From: Embleya sp040629175
GTDB taxonomy: Bacteria > Actinomycetota > Actinomycetes > Streptomycetales > Streptomycetaceae
Length of the DNA: 64,000 nt
NCBI RefSeq assembly: GCF_040629175.1
Contig: NZ_JBEXUX010000011.1
Span: 62,001 to 126,000, forward strand
Direction of reading: 5' to 3'
Shown here in pieces: positions 1-8,988 of the stretch. A program made the translations under genes and the position numbers. Below the pieces are notes generated by a model. That model was not told the DNA's origin, searched no databases, and was given only the letters and a program-made list of their open reading frames with translations. Positions within the stretch are counted from its first letter, which is position 1. Each line of letters begins with the position of its first letter.

Positions 1-2451
1 CGCGTCGGCACGCCGGTTCTCGCGGCGCAGCCACTCGCCATACACCAGGTGGGTGCGCGCGAGGTGGACGGCGATTCGGCTGTGCTCCAGGCGCTCCACG
101 GCTTCGCGGTAGAGAAGGTCGGCGGCCTTGCCCTCGCTGAGCAGCGCTTGTGACCGGGCCAGCACTCCCAGGCCCCAGTCCGTGCTCTGCGCGCCGACCC
201 GTTCCTCGAGTCGGCGCAGGGCCGACGCGGCCGACTCGGGGGCGTCGCTGCGCACGCCCGCTTCGACCTGTTCGACGAGGGTGAATCCGGCGACCGCCAA
301 ATCCTCGTGCTCACCGGCCCGTTCGGCACTCCCTCGGGCGTCCCGGTACCGGCCGAGGCCGTTGTACAGCACCGCCAGCAGGTAATGTCCCAGCCCGATC
401 GCGCGCCCCTCACCCCAGGCGGTCGCGTCCTGAGCGGTGCTCAGGATCACGTCCGCCGCCTGGACGTCCTCACCGCGCCAGGCCATGAGGAGAAGCGAGG
501 CGTACGCCAGCGGCGAGTTGCCGGTTGCCTCGGTGATGTTGTCGGACTCGTTGATCAAGGTGGAGGCGAGGTCGAACTCTCCGGCGTGCACGTGCACGGC
601 GGCGCGGTAGGCGAGTGCCAGGGGAAGGAAATTGAGCGCGCCGGTTTCCCGGGCCGCCTGTACCGCGTGTGTGCTCAGAACATGCCACGTCTCGTCGTCC
701 CACATGTCGCCGGCGACCGGCCACGCCAGCCAGAGCCAGCGCATGACGTCGTCCTCATTGCGTGCGGCGGCCTTTCGGAACGCTCCCAGCGCGGGCTTCA
801 ACAGCGTCGCGCCTTGCGCGCACCCTTCGGTGAACCATGTCGCCAGGCCGTCGAGGAGGGCGTCCGCCGGCCTGCCGGGCTGCGGTGCGCGCGGTGCCCT
901 GCGGGCAGCTTCGGCAACCTCCCGCGCTCCGACGGGTCCGTTGAGGCGACCGCCGAAGACCGCCGCTCCGATCGCTTCGAGATAGGCCTCGCGCGCCTGG
1001 GCGCTGTCCCCGTGTTCCAGTCGCCCGGCTGCGTCGAGCATCAGCGGAAGAGCCTCACCACCGCGCCGGCGGGCGAAGACGATCTGAGCGCGCAGCCGGG
1101 CCAGTCGTGCGCGTTCGAGCTCACTCACGGGGCTCGTTTCCGCGGCCGCGACGAGTTCGAGTGCCGCGTCGGGGGCGCCGGCGTCGAAGGTGGCTCGCGC
1201 GGCGGTCGCAGCCCTGGTCCCGTACCGGATCGGGTCGGGCGTCAGTTCGGTCGCGCGCCTGAGGAAGGCGGCCGCCGCCGCGACGCCGCCGCGGGCCTTG
1301 GCCTGGTCCGCGGAGCGCTCCAGTTCCTCGGCCAGAGCCTCGTCGGGCGCAACCGCCGCGTGTGCCCGGTGCCAGGCCCGGCGGTCGGAGTCGAAATCGG
1401 AATCGGTCGCTTCGGCCAACGCACGGTGCACGTCGCGGCGCACCGCGGGATCGGCCCCGTGGTAGGCGGCGGAGCGCACCAGCGGATGACGGAACCGCAC
1501 TCGCGGACCGATCTCGATCAGTCCCGACGCCTCCACCGCCTTCGCGACCTCCGCCGCGATGTCGAGCCGCTCGGCCACCCTTCGCAACAACGACACGTCC
1601 CCGACCGGCTCTGCGGCGGCCGCCAGCAGCAGGCGCTGTGCCGAGTCGGACAGGCACCCGATCTGGCGAAGGAAACTCTCCTCGATCCGGCTCGCCAACG
1701 GTCGCGCGTCCGGACGCCCGAAGCCGGCCAGCTCCGCCGGAGTCAACCCCCGGGTCAGTTCCAGCAGAGCCAGCGGGTTGCCGCGGGTTTCCGCGACGAC
1801 GCGGTCCCGGATGCGCTCGTCCAGCCGTCCGGGGATCACCGAGTCCAGGAGCGCACGCGCGTCGTCGTCGCGCAACCCGCCGATCGTCAGCTCCCGCAGC
1901 CCCGTCAGCGGATCGCCGCCTGCGGCAGGCACCGTCGTGCGCGCCGAGAACACCAGGGCGACCCGCTCCGCGAGGAGCCTGCGTGCGACGAACGCCATCG
2001 TCTGTGCGGAGGCTTGGTCCAGCCACTGGGTGTCGTCCACGACACAGACGACCGGCTGTTCCTCCGCCACGTCGGCCAACAGACCGAGGACCGCCAGCCC
2101 GACCATGAAACGGTCCGGGGCACTGCCCGCCCGGAGGCCGAAGGCCACGGCCAAGGCATCCCGCTGCGGATCGGGAAGACGGTCGATCCGCCCCATTATC
2201 GGCATGCACAGCTGGTGCAGTCCGGCGAACGCCAGCTCCATCTCGGACTCGACCCCGACCACACGCAGGACACGGCATCCGGCCGCGTTCCCCACCATGT
2301 GCTCCACCAACGCGGACTTGCCGACCCCCGCCTCACCGCGCAGCACCAGCACACGGCTGTCACCTGCCCTGGCGTCGGCAACCACCTGGTCCAGAGCCCG
2401 GCATTCGCTGCGCCGGCCACGCAGCCAACGCAGAGGAGTGCCGTTCGACAT
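1..2451 (-). CDS. LAL-type LuxR family regulator (ATPase), 3' end outside window
   Basis: Large regulator of the LAL/MalT type: an N-terminal STAND-like ATPase, a long helical TPR-like middle and, expected beyond the window edge, a C-terminal LuxR helix-turn-helix. The 817 codons present start MSNGTPLRWLRGRRSE. Walker A is GEAGVGKS (about residues 39-46) and Walker B follows near VVCVVDDTQW (about 135). The frame stays open to position 1, so the DNA-binding end is missing from the window, not from the gene. ATG 2451 is the first start in frame; no strong ribosome site precedes it. It closely resembles the LAL gene at 12587-15388, a paralogue on the same strand. The effector is unknown. Family call is firm. 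Confidence 0.88.
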   Translation of the reverse strand, partial: MSNGTPLRWLRGRRSECRALDQVVADARAGDSRVLVLRGEAGVGKSALVEHMVGNAAGCRVLRVVGVESEMELAFAGLHQLCMPIMGRIDRLPDPQRDALAVAFGLRAGSAPDRFMVGLAVLGLLADVAEEQPVVCVVDDTQWLDQASAQTMAFVARRLLAERVALVFSARTTVPAAGGDPLTGLRELTIGGLRDDDARALLDSVIPGRLDERIRDRVVAETRGNPLALLELTRGLTPAELAGFGRPDARPLASRIEESFLRQIGCLSDSAQRLLLAAAAEPVGDVSLLRRVAERLDIAAEVAKAVEASGLIEIGPRVRFRHPLVRSAAYHGADPAVRRDVHRALAEATDSDFDSDRRAWHRAHAAVAPDEALAEELERSADQAKARGGVAAAAAFLRRATELTPDPIRYGTRAATAARATFDAGAPDAALELVAAAETSPVSELERARLARLRAQIVFARRRGGEALPLMLDAAGRLEHGDSAQAREAYLEAIGAAVFGGRLNGPVGAREVAEAARRAPRAPQPGRPADALLDGLATWFTEGCAQGATLLKPALGAFRKAAARNEDDVMRWLWLAWPVAGDMWDDETWHVLSTHAVQAARETGALNFLPLALAYRAAVHVHAGEFDLASTLINESDNITEATGNSPLAYASLLLMAWRGEDVQAADVILSTAQDATAWGEGRAIGLGHYLLAVLYNGLGRYRDARGSAERAGEHEDLAVAGFTLVEQVEAGVRSDAPESAASALRRLEERVGAQSTDWGLGVLARSQALLSEGKAADLLYREAVERLEHSRIAVHLARTHLVYGEWLRRENRRADA

Positions 2452-2485
2452 GGGAACCACCGCAGGTCAGAGGGTCGGACCCGCT

Positions 2486-3304
2486 TCAGTCCGGGTCTTC
2501 CCCATGATGCACCAGCGTCCGGGCAGCGGTGCGGGCGGCTCGGACATCCGGCGGGAAGGGTGTCCGGGAGCGCGGGGCTGCTCCCCTCGATGGCACGGGC
2601 CCCGAGGGGGTTTCATGGCTCGTCGGGGTGCGGAGCCCCTGAAACAAACCGATGAGGCGCGCCATGTTGCCGGTGCGAGCCGCGTCGAGGAAGGCCTCCA
2701 ACAGCCCGTCCAGCTCTGCGGGATCGACCGGGCGATGCCGTCGTCGGGCAAGATGCCCGCGCGCGCGGAACGCAAGTTGCCGGGCGTTTCCTTCGCTGAG
2801 GCCGAGGAGGTCGGCTATTTCGCGGAACGGGTACGCGAAAGCCTCCCGAAGTATGTACACCGCACGTTCGACCGGGGGCAGCCGTTCCATCAGCAACCGC
2901 AAGGCACTTGCGAGCGCCTCCCGGCGTTCCGCGCCCGGCGCCGGATCCACGGACCACGGCGCGTGCGTCGGACTTCGGAACTCGACGCTGACCTCGTGTC
3001 GGGCCCACGCCGAGGTCGCCGCGTTGAGCGCCGCATGGGCGGTGACGGTGGCGAGGAACGCCGCACGGTCCCGCACCCGGGCCGGGTCCACTCGCTGCCA
3101 GCGGAGCCACACGTCCTGGACCACGTCCTCGGCGTCGGCGGCACGACCGAGGTAGCGGTAGGCGATCCCGAGAAGCCGCGAACGGACACTTTCGAAGTCC
3201 GCGTCCGCATGCGGTCCCGGGCCGACCCTCGCCGCCGCGTTCTCCGGTACGTCTTCGGTCGACGAGTGTGACTCCGATACGACATCGATGCCGGACAGGC
3301 ACAC
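2486..3304 (-). CDS. ECF41-like sigma factor with degenerate C-terminus
   Basis: RNA polymerase sigma factor of the ECF41/SigJ kind, 272 aa. Region 2 is clear (RSRLLGIAYRYLG, AEDVVQDVWLRWQR, about residues 42-71), as is region 4 (PPVERAVYILREAFAYPF). The SnoaL-like regulatory domain of full ECF41 proteins begins (LLEAFLDAARTGNMARL) but then turns into unrelated sequence; the DGGGK and NPDKL motifs are absent and the WLPEP linker motif is not recognisable. I chose GTG 3304 because GGGGAGA sits about 7 nt upstream; the longer frame back to 3787 has no sigma similarity. It is divergent from the NDH-like gene at 3789, which carries an ECF41-type promoter. It may be inactive or deregulated. Confidence 0.8.
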   Translation of the reverse strand: MCLSGIDVVSESHSSTEDVPENAAARVGPGPHADADFESVRSRLLGIAYRYLGRAADAEDVVQDVWLRWQRVDPARVRDRAAFLATVTAHAALNAATSAWARHEVSVEFRSPTHAPWSVDPAPGAERREALASALRLLMERLPPVERAVYILREAFAYPFREIADLLGLSEGNARQLAFRARGHLARRRHRPVDPAELDGLLEAFLDAARTGNMARLIGLFQGLRTPTSHETPSGPVPSRGAAPRSRTPFPPDVRAARTAARTLVHHGEDPD

Positions 3305-3436
3305 GACGATCTCCCCGCTTTCGATGGTCCGGAGCGCCGGGGGAACAGCTGATCGCCCGAAAAGGCGCCCCGGCTCGGCTCCACCCACCGTCGTCCCCGG
3401 CGGGCCCCGGGCGCGCCCGGGGAGACCCGGGTGTAT

Positions 3437-3456
3437 GCCCGGGGGTGCCCCCGGGC
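3437..3456. repeat. GC palindrome upstream of truncated sigma gene
   Basis: Perfect inverted repeat GCCCGGGGG-TG-CCCCCGGGC within the 485-bp gap between the sigma gene and the NDH-like gene, about 135 nt before the sigma start. It could form a cruciform or RNA hairpin. The rest of the gap is GC-rich sequence without coding signal, apart from the ECF41-type promoter at 3728-3755. Confidence 0.5.
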
Positions 3457-3727
3457 CCATTCCCGTGCCCCGGCGTTCCTGCGGTCGGCCGCGCACGGGA
3501 CGACCGCGCGGATCCCGGGTCCGCGCAGCCGGTGATCCCCGGGCGGCGCCCCGCACACCGGCACCGTGCGACTCGGCGGCACCGTCGCCGAGCATCCTCG
3601 GGCGAAGCCGCCGGCGGATCGCATCGAGCGCCGGGAACGGCTTGCCCACGGGCTCGGCGTACGCCTCGTGCACGGCGACGGAGCGTGGCGCGGACAGCAG
3701 CACGGCACGGACGACAACGTCGGACGG

Positions 3728-3755
3728 TGTCACAACCAGCGGTGCCGTCCTGTCT
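3728..3755 (+). promoter_or_regulatory. ECF41-type promoter P1
   Basis: TGTCACA, 15-nt spacer, CTGTCT, ending 33 nt before GTG 3789. Same layout as seven other elements in the window. ECF41 promoters are described as TGTCACA with a downstream CGTC-like -10; assignment to SigJ (7795-8691) is inference. Confidence 0.7.
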
Positions 3756-3788
3756 CTACGGGTGCAACCTAGAGGAACAGAGGACACC

Positions 3789-5135
3789 GTGCGGGAGATC
3801 TTGATCGTCGGCGGCGGTTACGCGGGCTTCTACACCGCGTGGGGCCTGACGCGGAAGTTGGGTCGGGACGAGGCACGTGTCACCGTGGTGGACCCGCGCC
3901 CGTACATGACGTATCAGCCGTTTCTGCCCGAGGTCTTGGCCGGGTCGGTGGAGGCCCGGCACGCGGCGGTCTCGCTCCGGCGGCACCTGCGTCGCGCCCG
4001 GCTGATCGCGGGAACGGTGACGGAGATCCGCAACAGCGCGCGGACCGTGACCGTTCGACCGGAGACAGGACCGGAGTACGAGCTGGCCTACGACATCCTC
4101 GTGGTCACCGCGGGGGCGGTCACCCGGACGTTTCCCATCCCGGGTATCAGCGAGGAGGCATTCGGGCTGAAGCATGTCGAAGAGGCCGTGGCCATTCGTG
4201 ACCGGCTGCTGGCCTCGTTCGATGTCGCGGCGACACTGCCTCGCGGTCCCGAGCGACGCAGGCTCCTCACCGTCACGTTCGTGGGTGGGGGATTCTCCGG
4301 CGTGGAGGGGTTCGGCGAGTTGTTGTCCCTGGCGACCGCGCTGCTCGGGCACTACCCGGAACTCGACGCGGAGGAGCTGGACTTCCACCTGGTGGAGGCG
4401 CGTGGCCGGATTCTTCCCGAGGTCGGTGACGGGCCCGGGGCGTGGGTCGTACGCGCGTTGGAGAAGCGCGGAGCGCGGGTGCACCTGAACACGCAACTGG
4501 TCTCCGCCGTGGGCGGACATGTCGTGCTGTCGAACGGGGAGCAACTCGATTCGGGCCTGATCGTGTGGGCGGCGGGGAACGCGCCCAATCCCGTCGTTCG
4601 CAACCACACGGATCTTCCGGTCGACGAGCGCGGTCTGCTCGTCGTACGGGCGGATCTTCGCGTGGGCACGGAGTCGGAGGCGGTGGCCGACGTGTGGGCC
4701 GCCGGCGATGACGCCGCGGTACCCGATCTCGCGGTGGGGCAGCCGGGAGCGCACACGGTTCCCAACGCCCAGCACGCGGTTCGACAGGGCAAGCTTCTGG
4801 CGAAGAACATCGTGGCGACGCTGCGGGGGCGGCCCACCCGCAACTACGTCCACCACAGTCTGGGCGTGGTGGCCACGCTGGGGCTCGGCCGGGGCATCTT
4901 CCAGTACCGCCGCCTGGTCATCAAGGGCTTCCCGGCCTGGCTCATGCACCGCGGGTATCACGTGCTCGCCATTCCGACCTGGGAACGCAAGGTCCGGGTG
5001 CTCGCCGTCTGGATCACCGCGACCCTCTACGGACGGGACATCGTCTCCCTCGCCGCGGTGCAGCGCCCCCGGGAGGCATTCGTGTCCGAGGGAAACCCAC
5101 GGCACGGCGAGCCGGTTGACGCCCCGACGCGGTGA
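3789..5135 (+). CDS. NAD(P)/FAD-dependent oxidoreductase, NDH-2-like
   Basis: Pyridine-nucleotide disulfide-oxidoreductase-fold flavoprotein of 448 aa, similar to type II NADH dehydrogenases. The N-terminal FAD Rossmann motif is ILIVGGGYAGFYTAWGL, the internal NAD(P) motif is TVTFVGGGFSGVEGFGEL, and the third FAD contact is DVWAAGDDAAVPDL. The C-terminus (about residues 370-420) is basic and amphipathic, as in NDH-2 enzymes that sit on the membrane face, and there are no clear membrane spans. It would pass electrons from NAD(P)H to a quinone or another acceptor. GTG 3789 was chosen for the AGAGGA site just upstream and the FAD motif beginning at residue 4. P1 lies directly in front. It is a single gene, convergent with the flavoprotein at 5923-7653. 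Confidence 0.85.
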   Translation: MREILIVGGGYAGFYTAWGLTRKLGRDEARVTVVDPRPYMTYQPFLPEVLAGSVEARHAAVSLRRHLRRARLIAGTVTEIRNSARTVTVRPETGPEYELAYDILVVTAGAVTRTFPIPGISEEAFGLKHVEEAVAIRDRLLASFDVAATLPRGPERRRLLTVTFVGGGFSGVEGFGELLSLATALLGHYPELDAEELDFHLVEARGRILPEVGDGPGAWVVRALEKRGARVHLNTQLVSAVGGHVVLSNGEQLDSGLIVWAAGNAPNPVVRNHTDLPVDERGLLVVRADLRVGTESEAVADVWAAGDDAAVPDLAVGQPGAHTVPNAQHAVRQGKLLAKNIVATLRGRPTRNYVHHSLGVVATLGLGRGIFQYRRLVIKGFPAWLMHRGYHVLAIPTWERKVRVLAVWITATLYGRDIVSLAAVQRPREAFVSEGNPRHGEPVDAPTR

Positions 5136-5347
5136 GCCGGCCGCCTCGCCGCCGGCCGATCGCCCGGCGCGGGTCCTGCGGCGGCGCTTCAGGACCCCCT
5201 GGCGCGGCGACGCCCGTGTGATCCACGAAGCGGAGCAGGGACCCGGGTGAGTCGGTGAGTCGCCAACAAGCCGCGGCCGACCACCGGACCGCGGGCACGT
5301 ACGCGGACGCCGCACCGGTTCGCGCTCGCCGTGGCCCCGAGACCGGG

Positions 5348-5380
5348 CGCCTCCGCCTTCCAGGGCCCGCTTCGGAGGCG
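5348..5380. terminator. Possible terminator hairpin
   Basis: Inverted repeat CGCCTCCG / CGGAGGCG (5348-5355, 5373-5380), 16-nt loop, 210 nt downstream of the NDH-like gene. No T-run, as is usual for actinomycetes. Weak support. Confidence 0.3.
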
Positions 5381-5452
5381 GGCGGCCTCCCGGCGTGCTC
5401 TTGACCGACTGCGGCGCAGTCCGGGCACCTTCGGCCGGCGGCATGTGCGCGG

Positions 5453-5656
5453 TTGGAGTATCGCGCCGTGCCCGGATGTGGTGCTGCTCGTTGTCGGGTG
5501 TGCACGTTCCCGGCTGACGACAAGGAGAAGTCTGTCTCCGTTCGCTATTTCTCGGCCCGTTTGGTGCCGGCTGCGGTGCTGAGTGTGTTTGCCGTCCTGG
5601 GGGTGGCCGGTACCGCCCAGGCGGATAACGCTGCGGGGCCTGTCGAAACCACATGA
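5453..5656 (+). CDS. Possible small secreted peptide
   Basis: Short frame whose second half reads as a signal peptide: after SVRYFSARL comes a hydrophobic stretch VPAAVLSVFAVLGVAGTAQA, then about ten polar residues to the stop. AAGGAG precedes the codon pair GTC-TCC, where a GTG start would be expected, so the intended start is unclear: TTG 5453 opens the frame and GTG 5498 is an alternative. It may be a truncated gene for a secreted protein. It lies in the 788-bp convergent gap 5136-5922, which otherwise shows only GC-rich inverted repeats. Confidence 0.25.
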   Translation: MEYRAVPGCGAARCRVCTFPADDKEKSVSVRYFSARLVPAAVLSVFAVLGVAGTAQADNAAGPVETT

Positions 5657-5922
5657 AGCGGGTCCCGCAGCCCGCGCCCGGAGGTTCCGGACCGGGCGAC
5701 CGTCCGCTCGGGTGAGGACGGTGGCCCGGTGGCGACGTCGTTCTCGGGACCGGGGCGGACGGCGTCCGACAGTCGGCACCACGGGGTGTGGCCGATTGCA
5801 GGGCGGCGACGAACGACTGCGGCCGGACCTCGGTCGCCACCTCGTGGGATGGGGATCCGGTGGAGGGCGTCGGATACGGTGCGCGCCGGCACGAGTCGCC
5901 GTCCTCGTCGTCGGTGCGTGGG

Positions 5923-7653
5923 CTATTCGGCGAGTTTTCCGTCGGTGGAGATCGCCTCCATCAGGGCGGCGATCTCGTCGGGAATGGGCGGGATGCTTTC
6001 GTGGGCGATCCCGGTGGTGGGGGACCACACGAGGTTCACTCGGAAGGCGGGATCGCTGTCCGGGTAGTCGCCGCGGTTGTGGCAGCCGCGGGTCTCGCGG
6101 CGTTCGAGCGCCGCTTCGAGGGTGGCCCGAGCCGCGAGGGCGGCCGACTTGAGGTCGAAGGCGTGTGCGAGGTCCTGGTAGCCGGCGATGTCGGGGTGGA
6201 TGCCCACGTTCTCCATGCGCTTCTCGATGGCTTCGAGTTCCGTGAGCCCGGTGCGCAGCCCCTGCTCGTCGCGGAGGACGCCCGCGTGTTCCGTCATGGT
6301 GTTGCGGATGGCGCGCTGCAGAGCCCGGACGTTCTCGGGGCCGTCGGCGGCGAGCAGATCGTCGATCTCGGCGCGGGCCTGGGCGAGCGCCGCTGCCGAA
6401 CGTGGTTGTGCGGTCAGGGCCCGGGAGTAGTCGGCGGCCGCCTGTGCGGTGATCCGGCCGTAGACCAGCAGTTCCACGAGGCTGTTGCCGCCGAGCCGGT
6501 TGGCCCCGTGGAGTCCGCTGGCCGCCTCGCCGATGGCGTAGAGGCCGCGTACGTCGGTGCTGTGGTCCTCGGGGCGGACCCAGACCCCGCCCATCGAGTA
6601 GTGGGCGGTGGGCGCGACCTCGATGGGATCACGCGTGATGTCCAGCATCTGCAGTTCCAGCAGCGTCTGGTAGACGCGGGGGAGGCGGCTCATGATCGTT
6701 TGGCGTGGGAGGTGGGAGACGTCGAGCCAGACACCACCGTTGGGTGTGCCGCGGCCCTCCTTGATCTCGGTGTAGGCGGCCAGGGCGACCCGGTCGCGCG
6801 TGGACAGTTCCATGCGGGTGGGGTCGTAGCGCTTCATGAATCGTTCGCCCAGGCCGTTGCGCAGGATGCCGCCCTCGCCGCGGGCGGCCTCGCTGACCAG
6901 CGTGCCGGCCGCGTTCTCCGGCTCGATGATGCCCGAGGGGTGGAACTGGACCAGTTCGGGATCGCGCAGCCGCGCACCGGCGTCGACGGCGAGCCGGAAG
7001 GAGTCGCCGGTGTTCTCGTCGCGGCGTGACGACGTGCGCCGCCAGATCCGGGTGTGACCGCCGGCTGCGAGGATCACCGCGTCGGCATGGACGAGGTAGC
7101 GGGTTCCGGTGCCGAGGTCGAAGCCGTACGCACCGAACACGGCACCGTCGTGTACCAGGAGCCGGGTGATGTACACGGTGTCGAGCATGGGGATGTCCAG
7201 TTGATTCGCACGCCGGATGAGGGTGCGTTGGATCTCCAGGCCGGTGTAGTCACCGGCGAAGGCGGTGCGCCGGAACTTGTGTGCGCCGAAGAAGCGTTGG
7301 GAGATGCGGCCGTCCTGTTCCCTGGCGAAGGCCATGCCGTAGCGCTCGAGGTCGTCGATGCCCCGGGCCGCGCCCCGGGTGACGATCTCGGTGGTGCGAG
7401 GATCGCCGAGCAGGTAGCTCTCCTTGAGGGTGTCGGCGGCGTGTTGTTGCCAACTGTCCTCGGGATCCATGGTGGCCAGCGCGGCGTTGATCCCGCCGGC
7501 GGCGAGGGACGTGTGGGCGTCTTCCTTGGGGCGTTTGCCGACCGCGAGGACGTCGAGCCCGGCCTCTGCCAGCTCGATCGCCGCTCGCAGCCCGGCGCCG
7601 CCGGTCCCGATCACCAGGACCGCGGTGGAGAGGCGCTTTTCGGTGGCGGCCAC
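5923..7653 (-). CDS. SdhA/FrdA-like FAD-binding flavoprotein
   Basis: Flavoprotein of the succinate dehydrogenase/fumarate reductase/L-aspartate oxidase family, 576 aa. Motifs in order: VLVIGTGGAGLRAAIEL (FAD dinucleotide fold), DAHTSLAAGGINAAL (the His that in SdhA/FrdA carries covalent FAD), LVQFHPSGI, STRDRVALA and PTAHYSMGGVWV (active-site region), GLHGANRLGGNSLVE (C-terminal FAD contact). The His argues for SdhA/FrdA over L-aspartate oxidase. No iron-sulfur or membrane-anchor subunit gene is adjacent, so the partner is unknown. GTG 7653 is preferred over TTG 7668: GGAG lies 5 nt before it, and promoter P2 predicts a start of transcription near 7678. Likely ECF41-controlled. Confidence 0.85.
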   Translation of the reverse strand: MAATEKRLSTAVLVIGTGGAGLRAAIELAEAGLDVLAVGKRPKEDAHTSLAAGGINAALATMDPEDSWQQHAADTLKESYLLGDPRTTEIVTRGAARGIDDLERYGMAFAREQDGRISQRFFGAHKFRRTAFAGDYTGLEIQRTLIRRANQLDIPMLDTVYITRLLVHDGAVFGAYGFDLGTGTRYLVHADAVILAAGGHTRIWRRTSSRRDENTGDSFRLAVDAGARLRDPELVQFHPSGIIEPENAAGTLVSEAARGEGGILRNGLGERFMKRYDPTRMELSTRDRVALAAYTEIKEGRGTPNGGVWLDVSHLPRQTIMSRLPRVYQTLLELQMLDITRDPIEVAPTAHYSMGGVWVRPEDHSTDVRGLYAIGEAASGLHGANRLGGNSLVELLVYGRITAQAAADYSRALTAQPRSAAALAQARAEIDDLLAADGPENVRALQRAIRNTMTEHAGVLRDEQGLRTGLTELEAIEKRMENVGIHPDIAGYQDLAHAFDLKSAALAARATLEAALERRETRGCHNRGDYPDSDPAFRVNLVWSPTTGIAHESIPPIPDEIAALMEAISTDGKLAE

Positions 7654-7684
7654 GATTGCTCCGATCAATGGGGGTCATTGATTA

Positions 7685-7712
7685 CGACCGGGCCGCTCGG
7701 GTATTTGTGACA
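7685..7712 (-). promoter_or_regulatory. ECF41-type promoter P2
   Basis: On the minus strand: TGTCACA, 15 nt, CGGTCG, about 30 nt before the flavoprotein start. Spacing is identical to the other seven elements. Confidence 0.7.
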
Positions 7713-7794
7713 CTTCGGTTCGCGAACTGCGGTGGATTGTTCGGGGAAGCAGGCCGTCCGGCGGCCCGGCGTGGATGGCGAGGACGAACGGCGT

Positions 7795-8691
7795 TCAACT
7801 GCTCAGCGATGCCAGGTAAGGCGACAGCTTGGCCGGGTTCATCACCCACATGATCCGGTCGATCCCCTCGGCGGACACATCGACGCAAAGGAGGGCCACG
7901 GCGTCCCCACCGGACGAGACGACGACGGCGGGACGACCGTTGGCCTCGACCCACCGCACCTCCGACCGGGGCCAGAACCGGGGGGCGAAGGCCACGAGGT
8001 ATTTGGAGACGTGCAGGCGTCCGACAACCGGGATCCTCGACGCGCCGCGTAGTCCTCCGCCGTCGGTGTAGCTGACGACATCCGCAGCGAGCACCTTCTC
8101 CAGCGCCGCCAGATCACCCCGTTGCGCGGCGGCGAGGAACACTTCCAGGAGACGGCGGTGATCCGTCGTGCTGACGGGTTCCCTGCGCTCGGCAGCCAGG
8201 TGTTTGCGCCCGCGGCTCACCAGTTGACGGGCGTTGACCTCACTCGTCTCCAAAATGCCCGCGATCTGCGCGTAGGGGTAGTTGAAGGCTTCCCGCAGGA
8301 CGTAGGCGGCACGTTCCATCGGGTTCAGCTTCTCCAACAGGAAGAGCACCGCCAGTTCGAGGGCCTCGGCCCGTTCGGCACCCACCTGCGGATCCGTGCC
8401 GGTGTTGATCGGCTCGGGAAGCCACGAACCGACGTAGGACTCCCGTCGGGCCCTCGCGGACTGGGCCAGGTTGATGGCCAGACGGGCGGTGACCGTGGTC
8501 AGGAAGGCCGTCGGCTCCACGATGTGAGTGCGGTCCGCGTTCTGCCACCGCACCCACGTCTCCTGGAGGATGTCCTCGGCTTCCACGGTGCTTCCGAGCA
8601 CCCGGTAGGCGACACCGAAGAGCTGCGGGCGCGCCGCGAGGAAGTCCCTCGCCGCCTCGTCGAGGGAATCGGCGTCGGCCCCAGCGTGCAT
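7795..8691 (-). CDS. sigJ: ECF41 family RNA polymerase sigma factor, full length
   Basis: Complete ECF41/SigJ-type sigma factor, 298 aa. Region 2 spans about residues 20-85 (QLFGVAYRVLGS, AEDILQETWVRWQN), the linker carries WLPEP (90-94), and region 4 lies at about 118-168 (NPMERAAYVLREAFNYPY, then the helix-turn-helix). The C-terminal SnoaL-like domain runs from about 175 to 298 and contains DGGG (210-213) and NPAKL (285-289), the signature motifs by which this family controls its own activity instead of using an anti-sigma factor. ATG 8691 is preceded by GGGGAC. It sits between the flavoprotein and the cupin gene, both with matching promoters. It is the best candidate to read all eight TGTCACA elements. 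Confidence 0.92.
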   Translation of the reverse strand: MHAGADADSLDEAARDFLAARPQLFGVAYRVLGSTVEAEDILQETWVRWQNADRTHIVEPTAFLTTVTARLAINLAQSARARRESYVGSWLPEPINTGTDPQVGAERAEALELAVLFLLEKLNPMERAAYVLREAFNYPYAQIAGILETSEVNARQLVSRGRKHLAAERREPVSTTDHRRLLEVFLAAAQRGDLAALEKVLAADVVSYTDGGGLRGASRIPVVGRLHVSKYLVAFAPRFWPRSEVRWVEANGRPAVVVSSGGDAVALLCVDVSAEGIDRIMWVMNPAKLSPYLASLSS

Positions 8692-8862
8692 TCCTGTCCC
8701 CTTCGGCTTGGCGACGCCATGCTACAAGCCGGTCCGAAACAGTGCTTCTGCGGTGTACACGCCGAGTTGTCACGAGGCGACCATCCGCCGACGCCCGTTC
8801 GCCGGTCCGTGCCGGGTGCGGCTGACGCGGCGGACACCCCACGGATCGGGGGCGAACATCTC

Positions 8863-8890
8863 TGTCACAGACCCGAGGGTTACCCGGTCA
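8863..8890 (+). promoter_or_regulatory. ECF41-type promoter P3
   Basis: TGTCACA, 15 nt, CGGTCA, about 98 nt before GTG 8989 of the cupin gene, in the divergent gap with sigJ. No matching element faces sigJ itself. Confidence 0.7.
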
Positions 8891-8988
8891 TCACTGCGAA
8901 CGGCCATGGACGCCGGGCGCGATGACGCCTCCGGCAGATGGCGTGACCGCCCCATGCAGCGGCGGACCTACGGAAAGGTGGCGACACA

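Noticed and set aside
307..2655. Plus-strand open frame of 782 codons
   Set aside because: Antisense shadow of the LAL regulator; the minus frame carries Walker motifs and family sequence.
5923..7653. L-aspartate oxidase (NadB)
   Set aside because: The covalent-FAD His is present and no NAD-biosynthesis genes are adjacent; SdhA/FrdA-like is the better general call.
8767..8795. TGTCACG upstream of sigJ as an autoregulatory promoter
   Set aside because: It faces away from sigJ and has no CGGTC-type box at 15 nt.
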